Positions 18,516-26,559 of a DNA stretch of 47,076 bases are shown one piece after another. The notes under the pieces were generated by a model. That model was given only the letters and a program-made list of their open reading frames with translations. It was not told where the DNA came from and searched no databases. The first letter of the stretch is position 1. Every line of letters begins with the position of its first letter. A program made the position numbers and the translations under genes. Source of the stretch: an uncultured Erysipelotrichaceae bacterium (GTDB taxonomy: Bacteria > Bacillota_I > Bacilli_A > RF39 > UBA660); the NCBI GenBank assembly GCA_902801795.1, contig CADCJQ010000023.1:1-47076 (forward strand), in the 5' to 3' direction.

Positions 18516-19061
18516 TTATTCTTCGTTTTCTTCTAGTATTTTTAATTCTTCTTTTATTTCTTCATCAAGAAAGTCTTTCTCTTTATAACGAAATAATAAT
18601 GCAATAATTTTAGATGGAAAACTATTAACTAATTGATTATAAGGAATTACGTTATCATTATAATATTTTTTAGAACCATTAATTGAAATATCTACTTCTA
18701 ATAATTCTTTATTAATATTAATGATAGTTTCATCTTGTAATAAATTTTCATTATTATCCATAACTTTATTAATAGCATTATTCATTTCATTAATTTTTTT
18801 ATTTAGTTTACTAATTGGTATTTTAGTATTAAGTAATTTAAATTCTTCGAATTCGTCGTTTTTAATTTTTATAGTTGTTTTTAAATATTCAATATATCTT
18901 AATAAAATATTATATTTTTTATCTAAAGCTGTACTTAAAATAGTTTCACCTTTATTTAATTTTATAATGTACCATTGAAATTTATTATATATGGTTATTA
19001 ATATAATTAAAATTATTCCTAAAATACCAATAATTATTCCTATAATCGCTAGTATATTCAT
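18516..19061 (-). CDS. LemA-family protein
   Basis: 181 residues. One N-terminal membrane helix (about 3-25, almost all Ile/Leu/Gly) is followed by a mainly helical domain. The C-terminal signature of LemA proteins is recognisable: YYNDNVIPYNQLVNSFPSKI followed by IALLFRYKEKDFL, matching the family pattern of Y-N-x-x-V-x-x-Y-N-x-x-x-x-x-F-P and F-x-x-K-x-x-F. The role of LemA proteins is unsettled. The N-terminal half is more divergent than usual. It has its own promoter (TAGACA, 17 bases, TACAAT on the minus strand) and ribosome site (GGTGAAG). Confidence 0.78.
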   Translation of the reverse strand: MNILAIIGIIIGILGIILIILITIYNKFQWYIIKLNKGETILSTALDKKYNILLRYIEYLKTTIKIKNDEFEEFKLLNTKIPISKLNKKINEMNNAINKVMDNNENLLQDETIININKELLEVDISINGSKKYYNDNVIPYNQLVNSFPSKIIALLFRYKEKDFLDEEIKEELKILEENEE

Positions 19062-19078
19062 TTATCTTCACCAATATT

Positions 19079-19107
19079 ATTGTACTAAAAAAAATTATAA
19101 ATGTCTA
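19079..19107 (-). promoter_or_regulatory. Promoter of the lemA-like gene
   Basis: On the minus strand TAGACA (19107-19102), a 17-base spacer and TACAAT (19084-19079). It lies between the upstream hairpin terminator and the ATG at 19061, so the gene does not need read-through. Confidence 0.65.
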
Positions 19108-19108
19108 T

Positions 19109-19247
19109 AAAAAAAGTTACTATTTGAGACAAATAGTAACTACTATTAGATACCTTAATGGTTGAAAGTTAAGAAATGAGTAAATATTTATAATTATAAT
19201 AGAGGAGGTATCTAATATAAAGGGAATAATGAATAATTGATTCCCTT
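19109..19247 (-). ncRNA. Candidate structured RNA ending in an intrinsic terminator
   Basis: The 250-base gap between the LemA-like and GerQ-like genes holds three inverted repeats. Reading the minus strand: AAGGGAAT/ATTCCCTT (19247-19240 with 19227-19220), a long-range 10-bp perfect pair TTAGATACCT/AGGTATCTAA (19215-19206 with 19155-19146), and a terminator hairpin AGTTACTATTT/AAATAGTAACT (19141-19131 with 19125-19115) followed by T7. Either it is a small RNA or the long 3' end of the GerQ-like transcript. No ORF with a ribosome site is inside. The promoter is not clear, and the family is not recognised. Confidence 0.4.
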
Positions 19248-19311
19248 CAATTTCTATATAATAGCATAAATAGATGTCATAATATGTCGAAATGAGGAAG
19301 TTAATTGTATT

Positions 19312-19626
19312 TTATCGATTATTATCTCCTAAAAGAACAACATAATTAACATAAATATTCCAAATAATGTATGAATTTTGATTACTTTTAATAACCATAT
19401 AATCTTTTCCAACATCTTCTAAGATTCCAGTAAAGACACTATCACGCCATTCAATAGAATCTGAAAATGAAACATGAGCTTCGACTCTTTTACCTAAATT
19501 ATTTTTTAAATATCCTTCGACATAACCATTATTATAATCATTTGAATAGTTATCTTGATAATTATTCATATTTGGTATTATTCCATGACTTGGGATATAA
19601 CCATTATTATATAAATTATTGTTCAT
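19312..19626 (-). CDS. GerQ-like (spore coat GerQ family) small protein
   Basis: 104 residues. The first 40 are Asn/Tyr/Gly-rich and low in complexity. Residues about 36-100 follow the GerQ pattern: YVEGYLKNNLGKRVEAHVSF, then SIEWRDSVFTGILEDVGKDY and a closing NIYVNYVVL. In Bacillus GerQ is a cross-linked coat protein with about 180 residues, so this copy is short and its DH(I/V)ILSD region is DYMVIKS here. Whether this organism sporulates cannot be seen from the window. Ribosome site AAAGGAATAA at long spacing. Divergent from pduL. Confidence 0.55.
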   Translation of the reverse strand: MNNNLYNNGYIPSHGIIPNMNNYQDNYSNDYNNGYVEGYLKNNLGKRVEAHVSFSDSIEWRDSVFTGILEDVGKDYMVIKSNQNSYIIWNIYVNYVVLLGDNNR

Positions 19627-19664
19627 AAATTTATTATTCCTTTCACATAAATGTATGATTAATC

Positions 19665-19693
19665 TTTAAAAATATGCTTAGTTTGTGTATAAT
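19665..19693 (+). promoter_or_regulatory. Promoter of pduL
   Basis: TTTAAA (19665-19670), 17 bases, TATAAT (19688-19693). The -10 is strong, the -35 weak. With a start site near 19700 the leader is only about 15 bases. Confidence 0.55.
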
Positions 19694-19715
19694 AAAAGAG
19701 AAAGGAATGATGAAA

Positions 19716-20276
19716 ATGAAAATAAGTGTTGGTGTATCAAATAGGCATGTTCATCTAAATAAAGAAGATTATGAATTATTATTTGGAGATATTCCTTTAA
19801 CCAAAAGAAATGATTTAACCCAACCAGGAATGTATGCTTGTAATGAAACAGTAACAATTAAAGGAAGTAAAAGAAGTATTTCGGATGTACGCGTATTAGG
19901 ACCACTTAGAAGTTATACACAAGTTGAGGTTTCCAAAACGGATTCTTATTCTTTAGGAGTAATTCCTCCTGTTAGAAATTCTGGGGATTTAGCGGATGCC
20001 GTTCCTATAACGATAATTGGACCTAAAGGAGAGATTACAAGAAATGCTTGTATTATTGCAACAAGACATATTCACGTTGATAAAAATATACGAATTAAAC
20101 ATCATTTGGAAGGAATTGATAAAGTAAGTGTCAAAATAAGTGGTGAAAAGGGTGGCATCATTGATAATGTTTATCTAAAAGATAGTGATGAAGCATATTT
20201 TGAATTACATCTTGATACTGATGATGCTAATGGATTTTTATTAAAACAAAATGATGAAGTAGAAATTATGTTATAA
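19716..20276 (+). CDS. pduL: Phosphate propanoyl/acetyltransferase PduL
   Basis: Transfers acyl groups between CoA and phosphate, acting as an alternative phosphotransacetylase. From ATG 19716 it has 186 residues: VGVSNRHVHL near the N-terminus and ATRHIHV in the middle, whose histidines bind the metal ions. Several ATGs crowd the start (19674, 19707, 19710, 19716). The one at 19674 lies upstream of the -10 and is rejected; AAAGGA (19701-19706) favours 19716 at 9 bases, with 19710 possible. No microcompartment shell or diol dehydratase gene is present, so a general acetate-pathway role is more likely than propanediol use. Confidence 0.92.
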   Translation: MKISVGVSNRHVHLNKEDYELLFGDIPLTKRNDLTQPGMYACNETVTIKGSKRSISDVRVLGPLRSYTQVEVSKTDSYSLGVIPPVRNSGDLADAVPITIIGPKGEITRNACIIATRHIHVDKNIRIKHHLEGIDKVSVKISGEKGGIIDNVYLKDSDEAYFELHLDTDDANGFLLKQNDEVEIML

Positions 20277-20316
20277 AAAAAGATTATCTTTGAAATAATT
20301 TAAAGATAGTCTTTTT
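20277..20316. terminator. Bidirectional terminator (pduL / XRE genes)
   Basis: A stem of about 14 bp (AAAAGATTATCTTT with AAAGATAGTCTTTT, one T·G) around loop GAAATAATT sits between and partly inside the two convergent 3' ends. A and T runs flank it. Confidence 0.8.
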
Positions 20317-20532
20317 GTTTGTTTTACAAGCTAAATAATCAATACTTGTTTTATATAAATTAGATAATTTGATAAATAACTCTATTTCTGGTAATGATCC
20401 TCCAGTTTCCCACCTTGCAACTTTTCTTTTATCTATATTTAATTTATTAGCAAGTTCTTCTTGGGTCCAACCTTTTTCATGTCTTAATTCATATAGTCTT
20501 TGACTAATTCTTGTATATAAATCACTTTCCAT
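20284..20532 (-). CDS. XRE-family transcriptional regulator, small
   Basis: 82 residues. The helix-turn-helix is clear in residues 8-62: LYELRHEKGWTQEELANKL, then DKRKVARWETGGSLPEIELF. The C-terminus is short and basic, with no ligand domain. It follows the other XRE gene after 5 bases and is probably co-transcribed with it. The ribosome site is AAGGAGTAATTATT. Target unknown; an autoregulatory palindrome lies in the promoter of the pair. Confidence 0.85.
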   Translation of the reverse strand: MESDLYTRISQRLYELRHEKGWTQEELANKLNIDKRKVARWETGGSLPEIELFIKLSNLYKTSIDYLACKTNKKTIFKLFQR

Positions 20533-20537
20533 AATAA

Positions 20538-20771
20538 TTACTCCTTTACTGTAACTTTTATTTTTTCTTCAACGGTAATTTTAAAATTAAATAAATTACA
20601 AATATCAATAAAGTCATTTAAAGACATTTTGATTCTTCCTAATTCATAACTTTGTACAGTATTTCGACATTTACCAATTTTATCACCAAATTCTGTTTGT
20701 GTAAGACCGGTTGCTTGTCTTATGAATTTAATTATATATTTTGGATCATAATCGTTCGCGATAACTTTCAT
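20538..20771 (-). CDS. XRE-family transcriptional regulator, small
   Basis: 77 residues. Helix-turn-helix at about residues 14-65 (IIKFIRQATGLTQTEFGDKI followed by NTVQSYELGRIKMSLNDF). Strong ribosome site (AGGAGGG). It is the first gene of the pair on the minus strand. The promoter has a perfect 12-bp palindrome just after the -10, the usual place for an autorepressor site. The second-gene product differs, so the two could make a heterodimer. No toxin gene or phage gene is next to them. Confidence 0.85.
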   Translation of the reverse strand: MKVIANDYDPKYIIKFIRQATGLTQTEFGDKIGKCRNTVQSYELGRIKMSLNDFIDICNLFNFKITVEEKIKVTVKE

Positions 20772-20833
20772 ATAGAAACCCTCCTAATATAACGTACACG
20801 ATAATTTCCAATTTTTGCCAAAATACGTAGTTA

Positions 20834-20873
20834 CAATGTACATTGATTATAATACTATAGATATATAATGTAA
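20834..20873 (-). promoter_or_regulatory. Promoter with palindromic operator for the XRE pair
   Basis: On the minus strand TTACAT (20873-20868), 16 bases, TATAAT (20851-20846), directly followed by the perfect palindrome CAATGTACATTG (20834-20845). A second palindrome TGTAATTACA overlaps the -35 end (20870-20879). Both are good candidate operators; TF identity is inference. Confidence 0.6.
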
Positions 20874-20905
20874 TTACAACATGCCAATAGTATGAAATTT
20901 GTGAT

Positions 20906-22858
20906 TTATTCTAATTCCAATTCCTTAAAAACTGATTGAATGTTTGTTGGTTCTGTTCCTTCAACATAATAAAAGATTTTTCTTTTTTTAGTATTTTCAT
21001 CGGCTAATTCACCAGTTATCGGATCAACGAAGACTCCCACAACGTCATTCGGTTTTTCATACCAAGTATTATCTTTATCTTTTAAATAAGTTTCCATGGC
21101 ATTAGCCCATATTTTTTTTACATATTTATAATCTCCGGCTTTTAAATCTTGATTATTGTCATAACCAACCCAAACACTTGTTACCACATTTTTATTAAAG
21201 CCAATAACCCAATTATCTGTTTCAGTAGAACCTGATTTTACGGCATATTTATTAGAAAGAAGCGCTCTTATTGAGATATTAGTAGGATAGGTATAATCAA
21301 TTAAATCATAGTCATATGTAAGCGATAACATATTATTTAAAATATAAACATAGTTATAATCTAACATTATTTCGGATGTGTCATGATGTTCATATAAAAT
21401 ATTATCATTCATATCGGTTACTTTTGTTATTAAAAATGGTTCATTTCTTGTTCCACCAGAAGCGAGTGTTGCATAAGCATTAGTTATTTCAATAATATTT
21501 AATTCATTAGTTCCTAAAGGAAGAGAAGCAATTTCATCTAATTTTGTTTTTATTCCCATTTTATAAGCAGTATCTACCATTGTTTTTTCTCCTAAAAACA
21601 AATGTGTTTTAATAGCGTAAACATTATCTGACAAAGCAATAGCTTCGGCCATGGATATAGCTTTGTTAGCATATAAACCACCAAAGTTTTCTGGGGAATA
21701 TGAGTTATCATTGGAAAGAAGGAAAGTTGTTCTTTCTGATAAAAAAGAACTAGAAGCAGTAAAACCATTTTCAAGAGCAGCGTAATATAGAATAGGTTTC
21801 ATGGTAGAACCTACTTGTCGATATGAATTTAATGTTCTATTAAATTGACTTTTATTATAGTCTCTTCCACCTACAAGAGCGATTATAGCACCATCATTTG
21901 GATTAATCATAATACTATTAACTTGTAATTCATCATTATTGGTAATAATTTTATTTATACTTTCTTCAAGAGATGTTTGGGCTTTAATATCAAGATTAGT
22001 ATATATTTTTAATCCACCACTTTCTAAATAAGTTGAGGGAATACCTTTTAAGGTCTTTAATTCTTTAAAAACTGCGTCTTGATAATACATTAAAGTAGTT
22101 AAATTAATCTTATCTTTTTTTCCATAAATGGTTATTTCTTCATTTATAGCAGTATCATATTCTTCTTTAGTAATAATGTTATCATTTAAAAGAGATTTAA
22201 GGGTTCTTTCTTGTCTTTTTTTTGATAATTCATAGTTGTTAATAGGAGAGTAGTTGCTAGGAGATTTAGGGATATTTGCGAGAATACAAGATTCTGCTAG
22301 TGTTAAATCTAGTGGTTCTTTATTAAAATAAAAGTGGGATGCATTACCAATACCATAGATACCATGACCATAATTAATAGTGTTTAAATATCCTTCTAAT
22401 ATTTCATCTTTGGAGTAATGGGTTTCTATTTGAATAGTGTACCAAAGTTCATCTATTTTTCTTTTAAAGGTTTTATCAAAGTCTAAATATAAGTTTTTCG
22501 CATATTGTTGAGTAATGGTTGAAGCTCCTTCAATAATATGACCAGCTTTAAGATTATTAATTAAAGCTTTACCGATTCTTAAGGTATCAAAGCCATGATG
22601 GGAATAAAATTTTTTATCTTCAATATTAATGGTTGCTTTAATTACATAATCACTTATTTTATCAAGATTAACCCATTCTTTACCACCACTACCTTGAAAA
22701 TATAAATCATTATTATTAGCGTATAAATAAAAACTATTTACATTTTTAATATCAAGTTTAGGTTTTAATTTAGCGTAAAAATAAACTCCATTTATTAAGA
22801 AGATTATTGATAAAATACAGATTATACTATATTTAAATAATCTTTTACGAAACTTCAT
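20906..22858 (-). CDS. Class A penicillin-binding protein (PBP1A type)
   Basis: Bifunctional peptidoglycan synthase at the outer face of the membrane. 650 residues: a membrane anchor (about 9-29), a GT51 glycosyltransferase with Glu80 in NIEDKKFYSHHG and the GASTITQQYAKN motif near 111-122, and a transpeptidase with Ser351-x-x-Lys354 (VGSTMKP), SDN at 410-412 and KSG at 541-543. All catalytic motifs are intact. It has no OB-fold insert and no long C-terminal tail. Ribosome site AAAGGTG before ATG 22858. It shows that the organism makes a peptidoglycan wall. No division genes flank it. Confidence 0.95.
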   Translation of the reverse strand: MKFRKRLFKYSIICILSIIFLINGVYFYAKLKPKLDIKNVNSFYLYANNNDLYFQGSGGKEWVNLDKISDYVIKATINIEDKKFYSHHGFDTLRIGKALINNLKAGHIIEGASTITQQYAKNLYLDFDKTFKRKIDELWYTIQIETHYSKDEILEGYLNTINYGHGIYGIGNASHFYFNKEPLDLTLAESCILANIPKSPSNYSPINNYELSKKRQERTLKSLLNDNIITKEEYDTAINEEITIYGKKDKINLTTLMYYQDAVFKELKTLKGIPSTYLESGGLKIYTNLDIKAQTSLEESINKIITNNDELQVNSIMINPNDGAIIALVGGRDYNKSQFNRTLNSYRQVGSTMKPILYYAALENGFTASSSFLSERTTFLLSNDNSYSPENFGGLYANKAISMAEAIALSDNVYAIKTHLFLGEKTMVDTAYKMGIKTKLDEIASLPLGTNELNIIEITNAYATLASGGTRNEPFLITKVTDMNDNILYEHHDTSEIMLDYNYVYILNNMLSLTYDYDLIDYTYPTNISIRALLSNKYAVKSGSTETDNWVIGFNKNVVTSVWVGYDNNQDLKAGDYKYVKKIWANAMETYLKDKDNTWYEKPNDVVGVFVDPITGELADENTKKRKIFYYVEGTEPTNIQSVFKELELE

Positions 22859-22903
22859 AATATCACCTTTATTATTATGGAAATAAATTTTTTAATATAT
22901 GTA

Positions 22904-22931
22904 TTGCAATATTCAAAAACTATGATATAAT
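22904..22931 (+). promoter_or_regulatory. Promoter of the ywiB-like gene, nearly leaderless
   Basis: TTGCAA (22904-22909), 16 bases, TATAAT (22926-22931). The only suitable ATG (22944) starts 12 bases after the -10, so the leader would be about 5-7 bases and holds no Shine-Dalgarno sequence. Confidence 0.6.
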
Positions 22932-22943
22932 CTATGTCGAGTT

Positions 22944-23285
22944 ATGAAAAAATGTCAAATAAAAGTTTTAACTAATTTAGAAAATAAACAAGAAATTAAT
23001 GATTTTTTTGCAATAAAAAGTGATGATGTAATAAAATATATTGATTTCGATAATAATAAAATGGTTATTGATATGAATAATAATATTATGAAAAGAGAAA
23101 ATAGTGATTATTTATATACAATCGATTTTAGTAATAATAGTATTGAAATATTAGTTAAAAGTTTACATAAAAGATTTTTAAAGGAGATTGAAACTTTATT
23201 GATTGAAAAGAAAAAGAAAAGTTATTTAGTAAGATATAGATTGAGTGATGAAAAGATTATAAATGAATATTATGTGAAATTTTAA
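22944..23285 (+). CDS. DUF1934/YwiB-like protein
   Basis: 113 residues, a small beta-rich protein with the repeated strand pattern expected of the calycin-like DUF1934 family (KCQIKVLTNLENKQEI to the C-terminal YRLSDEKIINEYYVKF). In Bacillus ywiB lies next to argS and rpoE; here rpoE follows directly, which supports the call though argS is missing. No ribosome site precedes the ATG, and the -10 is only 12 bases away, so translation may be leaderless. Function of the family is unknown. Confidence 0.6.
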   Translation: MKKCQIKVLTNLENKQEINDFFAIKSDDVIKYIDFDNNKMVIDMNNNIMKRENSDYLYTIDFSNNSIEILVKSLHKRFLKEIETLLIEKKKKSYLVRYRLSDEKIINEYYVKF

Positions 23286-23347
23286 AAAATATTGCTTTTC
23301 ATAATAAAAAATGATATAAATGGTATGATAAAAAAGGTGGAGATAAT

Positions 23348-23779
23348 ATGAAAGAAATTAAGAAAAAGGATATTGTTAATTTATCCTATAAAGATATAGC
23401 GAATTTAATATTATTAAGAGATGGTGTTGGGAAAAATACTTTAGAGTTATTTACAGAGATAGTGAATTTATTAGAATTACCAAGTAATGCTATTGATAAT
23501 AATATTGGAGATTTTTATACTTCAATGACAACAGATAAGAGATTTTTAATGGTAGATGGATTATGGGATTTAAGAACACGTCATACTTCAGATAAAATTT
23601 TAACAAACGTTGAAGATGAAGATGAAGAAGAAGAGTATGAAGAATCTGATGAAAATATGAATGATGATGAAAATTATGAAGATGATATTGATAGTGATAC
23701 AAGTTATGATGATACAGACGATGATGGACTTTCTGATTTAGTTGTTCTTGATGAAGATGACATGGATAGTGAAAATTAG
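23348..23779 (+). CDS. rpoE: RNA polymerase delta subunit
   Basis: Accessory subunit of Bacillota RNA polymerase that increases recycling and reduces nonspecific DNA binding. 143 residues: an N-terminal HARE-HTH domain (about 1-85; KDIANLILLRDGVGKNTLEL and WDLRTRHT) and a strongly acidic C-terminal tail (about 90-143) rich in Asp and Glu. It ends with DDMDSEN. Ribosome site AAAGGTGG. The neighbours ywiB-like and prfA fit the Bacillota arrangement loosely. Confidence 0.92.
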   Translation: MKEIKKKDIVNLSYKDIANLILLRDGVGKNTLELFTEIVNLLELPSNAIDNNIGDFYTSMTTDKRFLMVDGLWDLRTRHTSDKILTNVEDEDEEEEYEESDENMNDDENYEDDIDSDTSYDDTDDDGLSDLVVLDEDDMDSEN

Positions 23780-23826
23780 CCTAAGATAAAAATATAAGGT
23801 TAAATATACATGTTAAGGAGGAAAAA

Positions 23827-24888
23827 ATGATAGAAAGACTAGATTTAATTGAAAAAAGATATGATGAAATAAATAATTTATTAATGCAACCAGATATTAT
23901 TAGTGATATTAACCGTTCTCGTGAATTATCAATTGAGTTATCAAGTATTGAAGAAACTGTTAGTGTTTATCGCAAATATAAAAAGGTATTAAGTGATATT
24001 GAAGAATCTAAAGAAATGCTTCATGATGCTGAACTAGGGGAATTTGCCAAAGAAGAGCTAGTTCGTCTTAATGAAGAAAAAGATAATTTAGAAAATGAAC
24101 TTAAAGTGTTATTGCTTCCTAAAGATGAAAATGATGGTAAAAACGTTATTATGGAAATACGTGGAGCAGCTGGTGGTGATGAAGCAAATATTTTTGCAGG
24201 TGATTTATTTCGAATGTACCAAAAGTATTGTGAAAATCAAGGATGGAAATTAGAGATTATTGATTATACTGAAGGTACATCTGGTGGTTTTGCTCAAATT
24301 GAGTTTATGATTAAAGGAAGTAATGTTTATTCTAAACTTAAATATGAAAATGGATCACATCGAGTTCAAAGGGTTCCTGTAACAGAAGCGAATGGACGTA
24401 TTCAAACATCAACAGCAACGGTATTAGTTATGCCAGAAGTAGAAGATGTTTCTATTGAAATTAATCCTAATGATTTAAGAATAGATGTTTATTGTGCATC
24501 TGGTCATGGTGGTCAAGGAGTTAACACTACTCCAAGTGCTGTTCGTATTACCCATTTACCGACGAATACAGTAGTAACTTGTCAAAATGAAAGAAGCCAA
24601 ATTCAAAATAAAGAACAGGCAATGCGTGTTCTTCGTGCAAGACTTTATGAAGCTAAACAAAGAGAACAAGATGAAACTGTTGGTAGCGAACGAAAAAGTA
24701 AAATTGGAACGGGTGACCGTAGTGAAAAGATAAGAACCTATAATTATCCCCAAAACAGAGTAACGGATCACCGTATTGGTTATACAACCAATAATTTAGA
24801 TAGAGTTATGAATGGGGCTTTAGAAGATGTTATTGAGGCTTTAATAACAGAAGATCAAAAAAGAAAATTAATGGGCGAAGAAGCATAA
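23827..24888 (+). CDS. prfA: Peptide chain release factor 1
   Basis: Ends translation at UAA and UAG. 353 residues, normal length. The RF1-specific P-x-T tripeptide (PVT, 184-186, in [10 protein letters not shown]) and the catalytic GGQ (228-230, [11 protein letters not shown]) are present. It is followed, with a one-base overlap (TAATG), by prmC, which methylates the GGQ glutamine. RF1 and RF2 both occur in this window, so all three stop codons are covered. Ribosome site AAGGAGG. Confidence 0.97.
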   Translation: MIERLDLIEKRYDEINNLLMQPDIISDINRSRELSIELSSIEETVSVYRKYKKVLSDIEESKEMLHDAELGEFAKEELVRLNEEKDNLENELKVLLLPKDENDGKNVIMEIRGAAGGDEANIFAGDLFRMYQKYCENQGWKLEIIDYTEGTSGGFAQIEFMIKGSNVYSKLKYENGSHRVQRVPVTEANGRIQTSTATVLVMPEVEDVSIEINPNDLRIDVYCASGHGGQGVNTTPSAVRITHLPTNTVVTCQNERSQIQNKEQAMRVLRARLYEAKQREQDETVGSERKSKIGTGDRSEKIRTYNYPQNRVTDHRIGYTTNNLDRVMNGALEDVIEALITEDQKRKLMGEEA

Positions 24889-25721
24889 TGACTGTTGAAG
24901 AATTAATTAGTTTTGGAAAGAGTCATATTCATAAAACTCAAGCAGAGATGTTATTAGCTATTCTTTTAGATGTTAATGCATTAGAATTATTATTGATGTT
25001 AGATAAAAAAGTTGATGATAAAATATGCGAGGAGTATCAAGAAAAAGTATTATTAATAAAAAATAATGAACCAATACAATATGTTATTGGAAATGTCAAT
25101 TTTTATGGAAATATCTTTAAAGTTAATAAAAGTGTCTTAATACCACGTTTTGAGACAGAAGAACTTGTAGAAAATACTCTTAAATATATAAAAAAATACT
25201 TTCCTTTACCAGTTAATATTATTGATTTAGGAACTGGTAGTGGGGCAATTGGGATATCTTTAAAGAAAAAATTAGAAAATGTATCCGTAACTTTACTTGA
25301 TATAAGTGAAAAAGCATTAGATGTGTCTAGAGAAAATGCTAATGAATTACATGCAGATGTATCTTTTATTCAAAGTGATATGTGGGAAAATGTAAGTGAT
25401 AAATATGATGTTATTATTAGTAATCCACCGTATATTCGAAATGATGAAGAAATAGAAGATATTGTTAGAAATAATGAACCACATCTTGCTTTATATGGTG
25501 GTGTTGATGGACTTGATTTGTATCGTAAGATAAGAGATGGTTTATTAGAACATGCGAAAGATAAGTTTTTATTAGCCCTAGAAATAGGTGATTTACAAAA
25601 AAATGATGTAATAAATTTATTTCGTGATATTCCAAATACTATAATAGTTGCGAAACGTGATATGCAAGGAAGAGATAGAATGATATTCGTTTTTCGTAAT
25701 ATAGATGTGATAGAAGAATAA
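24888..25721 (+). CDS. prmC: Release factor glutamine methyltransferase
   Basis: Methylates the glutamine of the GGQ motif in RF1 and RF2 with S-adenosylmethionine. 277 residues: a helical N-terminal domain (1-80), the SAM-binding motif DLGTGSGAIGISL from residue 113, and the catalytic NPPY at 179-182. The start overlaps the prfA stop by one base. An intrinsic terminator overlaps its own stop, ending the transcript. Confidence 0.95.
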   Translation: MTVEELISFGKSHIHKTQAEMLLAILLDVNALELLLMLDKKVDDKICEEYQEKVLLIKNNEPIQYVIGNVNFYGNIFKVNKSVLIPRFETEELVENTLKYIKKYFPLPVNIIDLGTGSGAIGISLKKKLENVSVTLLDISEKALDVSRENANELHADVSFIQSDMWENVSDKYDVIISNPPYIRNDEEIEDIVRNNEPHLALYGGVDGLDLYRKIRDGLLEHAKDKFLLALEIGDLQKNDVINLFRDIPNTIIVAKRDMQGRDRMIFVFRNIDVIEE

Positions 25722-25741
25722 TCGTTTGATTGTTCTTTTTT
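25714..25741 (+). terminator. Intrinsic terminator of prfA-prmC
   Basis: AAGAATAATC (25714-25723), loop GTTT, GATTGTTCTT (25728-25737), then T. It overlaps the prmC stop and the next promoter's -35. Confidence 0.8.
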
Positions 25742-25768
25742 GACATAATAATAATTTTATGGTATAAT
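25740..25768 (+). promoter_or_regulatory. Consensus SigA promoter
   Basis: TTGACA (25740-25745), 17 bases, TATAAT (25763-25768): a perfect match. It places the RNA start near 25775 and therefore rules out the ATG at 25730 as the start of the next gene. Confidence 0.85.
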
Positions 25769-25792
25769 ATGCCATCGGTGAGGTGGTTGATT

Positions 25793-26485
25793 GTGAAAAA
25801 TATTGTAGCGATTGAAATTAATGATAAATATTGTGGAGTGTTAACAGATACTTTAGAGATGAAAATATTGTCAAAAAATAATGATAAAATATCTTTTAGT
25901 GAGCATTTAAGATTAGAAAATGCATTAGAAGAATTACGTAATGACTTAGAAGATAAAAATAATAAAAGGAATGATATAATAAAAAAGATTTTAATAAATA
26001 TATTAGAATTATTATCTTCTTCAGTTTTATTAGGTTTTTCATCAAATATAATGTTGTTTTTATCATCATTTTTAACGTTATTATCTAGTAGTTTAGCGAT
26101 TGGTAATACAATAAAATTTATCAAGAATGAAAAAGAAAGACATTTTATTAGCGAAGAATTAGATAATTATTCAAGCATTTTAAATGAAAATGGTATTTCT
26201 AATGTTTGTTCCAAAAAGTTTTGTGTAGCTGATAAAGAAAAAGAAAAGTATTATTATAATTGTACTATTCAATTAGAAAATTTCTTGAAATCTTTTATAG
26301 AAGAGAAGATAGATAAGATGAATGTTATTTATTTAGATAGAAAAGTTATGAATGAATATAATTGTCCAATTAAAACAAATGTTTCATCTAATAATACTAA
26401 AAAAAGTGATAAAAACGTAGTTGCTAAAGAAAATATTGTTAGTGAAATTAAAGAGATAGAAAATACTAAAGTGTTGGTAAAATAA
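25793..26485 (+). CDS. Unknown membrane protein, GTG start
   Basis: 230 residues from GTG 25793, preceded by GAGGTGG at good spacing and by a consensus promoter. An upstream ATG (25730) lies inside the promoter and is rejected. Residues about 65-109 hold two closely spaced membrane helices rich in Leu and Ser; both ends are hydrophilic, and the N-terminal 60 residues contain a helical, Asp/Glu/Asn-rich stretch. The C-terminus is Lys-rich. A terminator follows. No family recognised. Confidence 0.65.
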   Translation: MKNIVAIEINDKYCGVLTDTLEMKILSKNNDKISFSEHLRLENALEELRNDLEDKNNKRNDIIKKILINILELLSSSVLLGFSSNIMLFLSSFLTLLSSSLAIGNTIKFIKNEKERHFISEELDNYSSILNENGISNVCSKKFCVADKEKEKYYYNCTIQLENFLKSFIEEKIDKMNVIYLDRKVMNEYNCPIKTNVSSNNTKKSDKNVVAKENIVSEIKEIENTKVLVK

Positions 26486-26490
26486 AAGAA

Positions 26491-26523
26491 AAATGTGACT
26501 TGTTATAGTTGCATTTTTTTTGA
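26491..26523 (+). terminator. Intrinsic terminator
   Basis: A 10-bp stem (26491-26500 with 26507-26516, G·T wobbles) followed by T7. Confidence 0.75.
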
Positions 26524-26559
26524 AATAAAGGTATACTTTAAAAGTATGAGGACAAGTTT

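Noticed and set aside
25730-25792. ATG start for the unknown protein at 25793
   Set aside because: It precedes and overlaps a consensus promoter; GTG 25793 has a good ribosome site.
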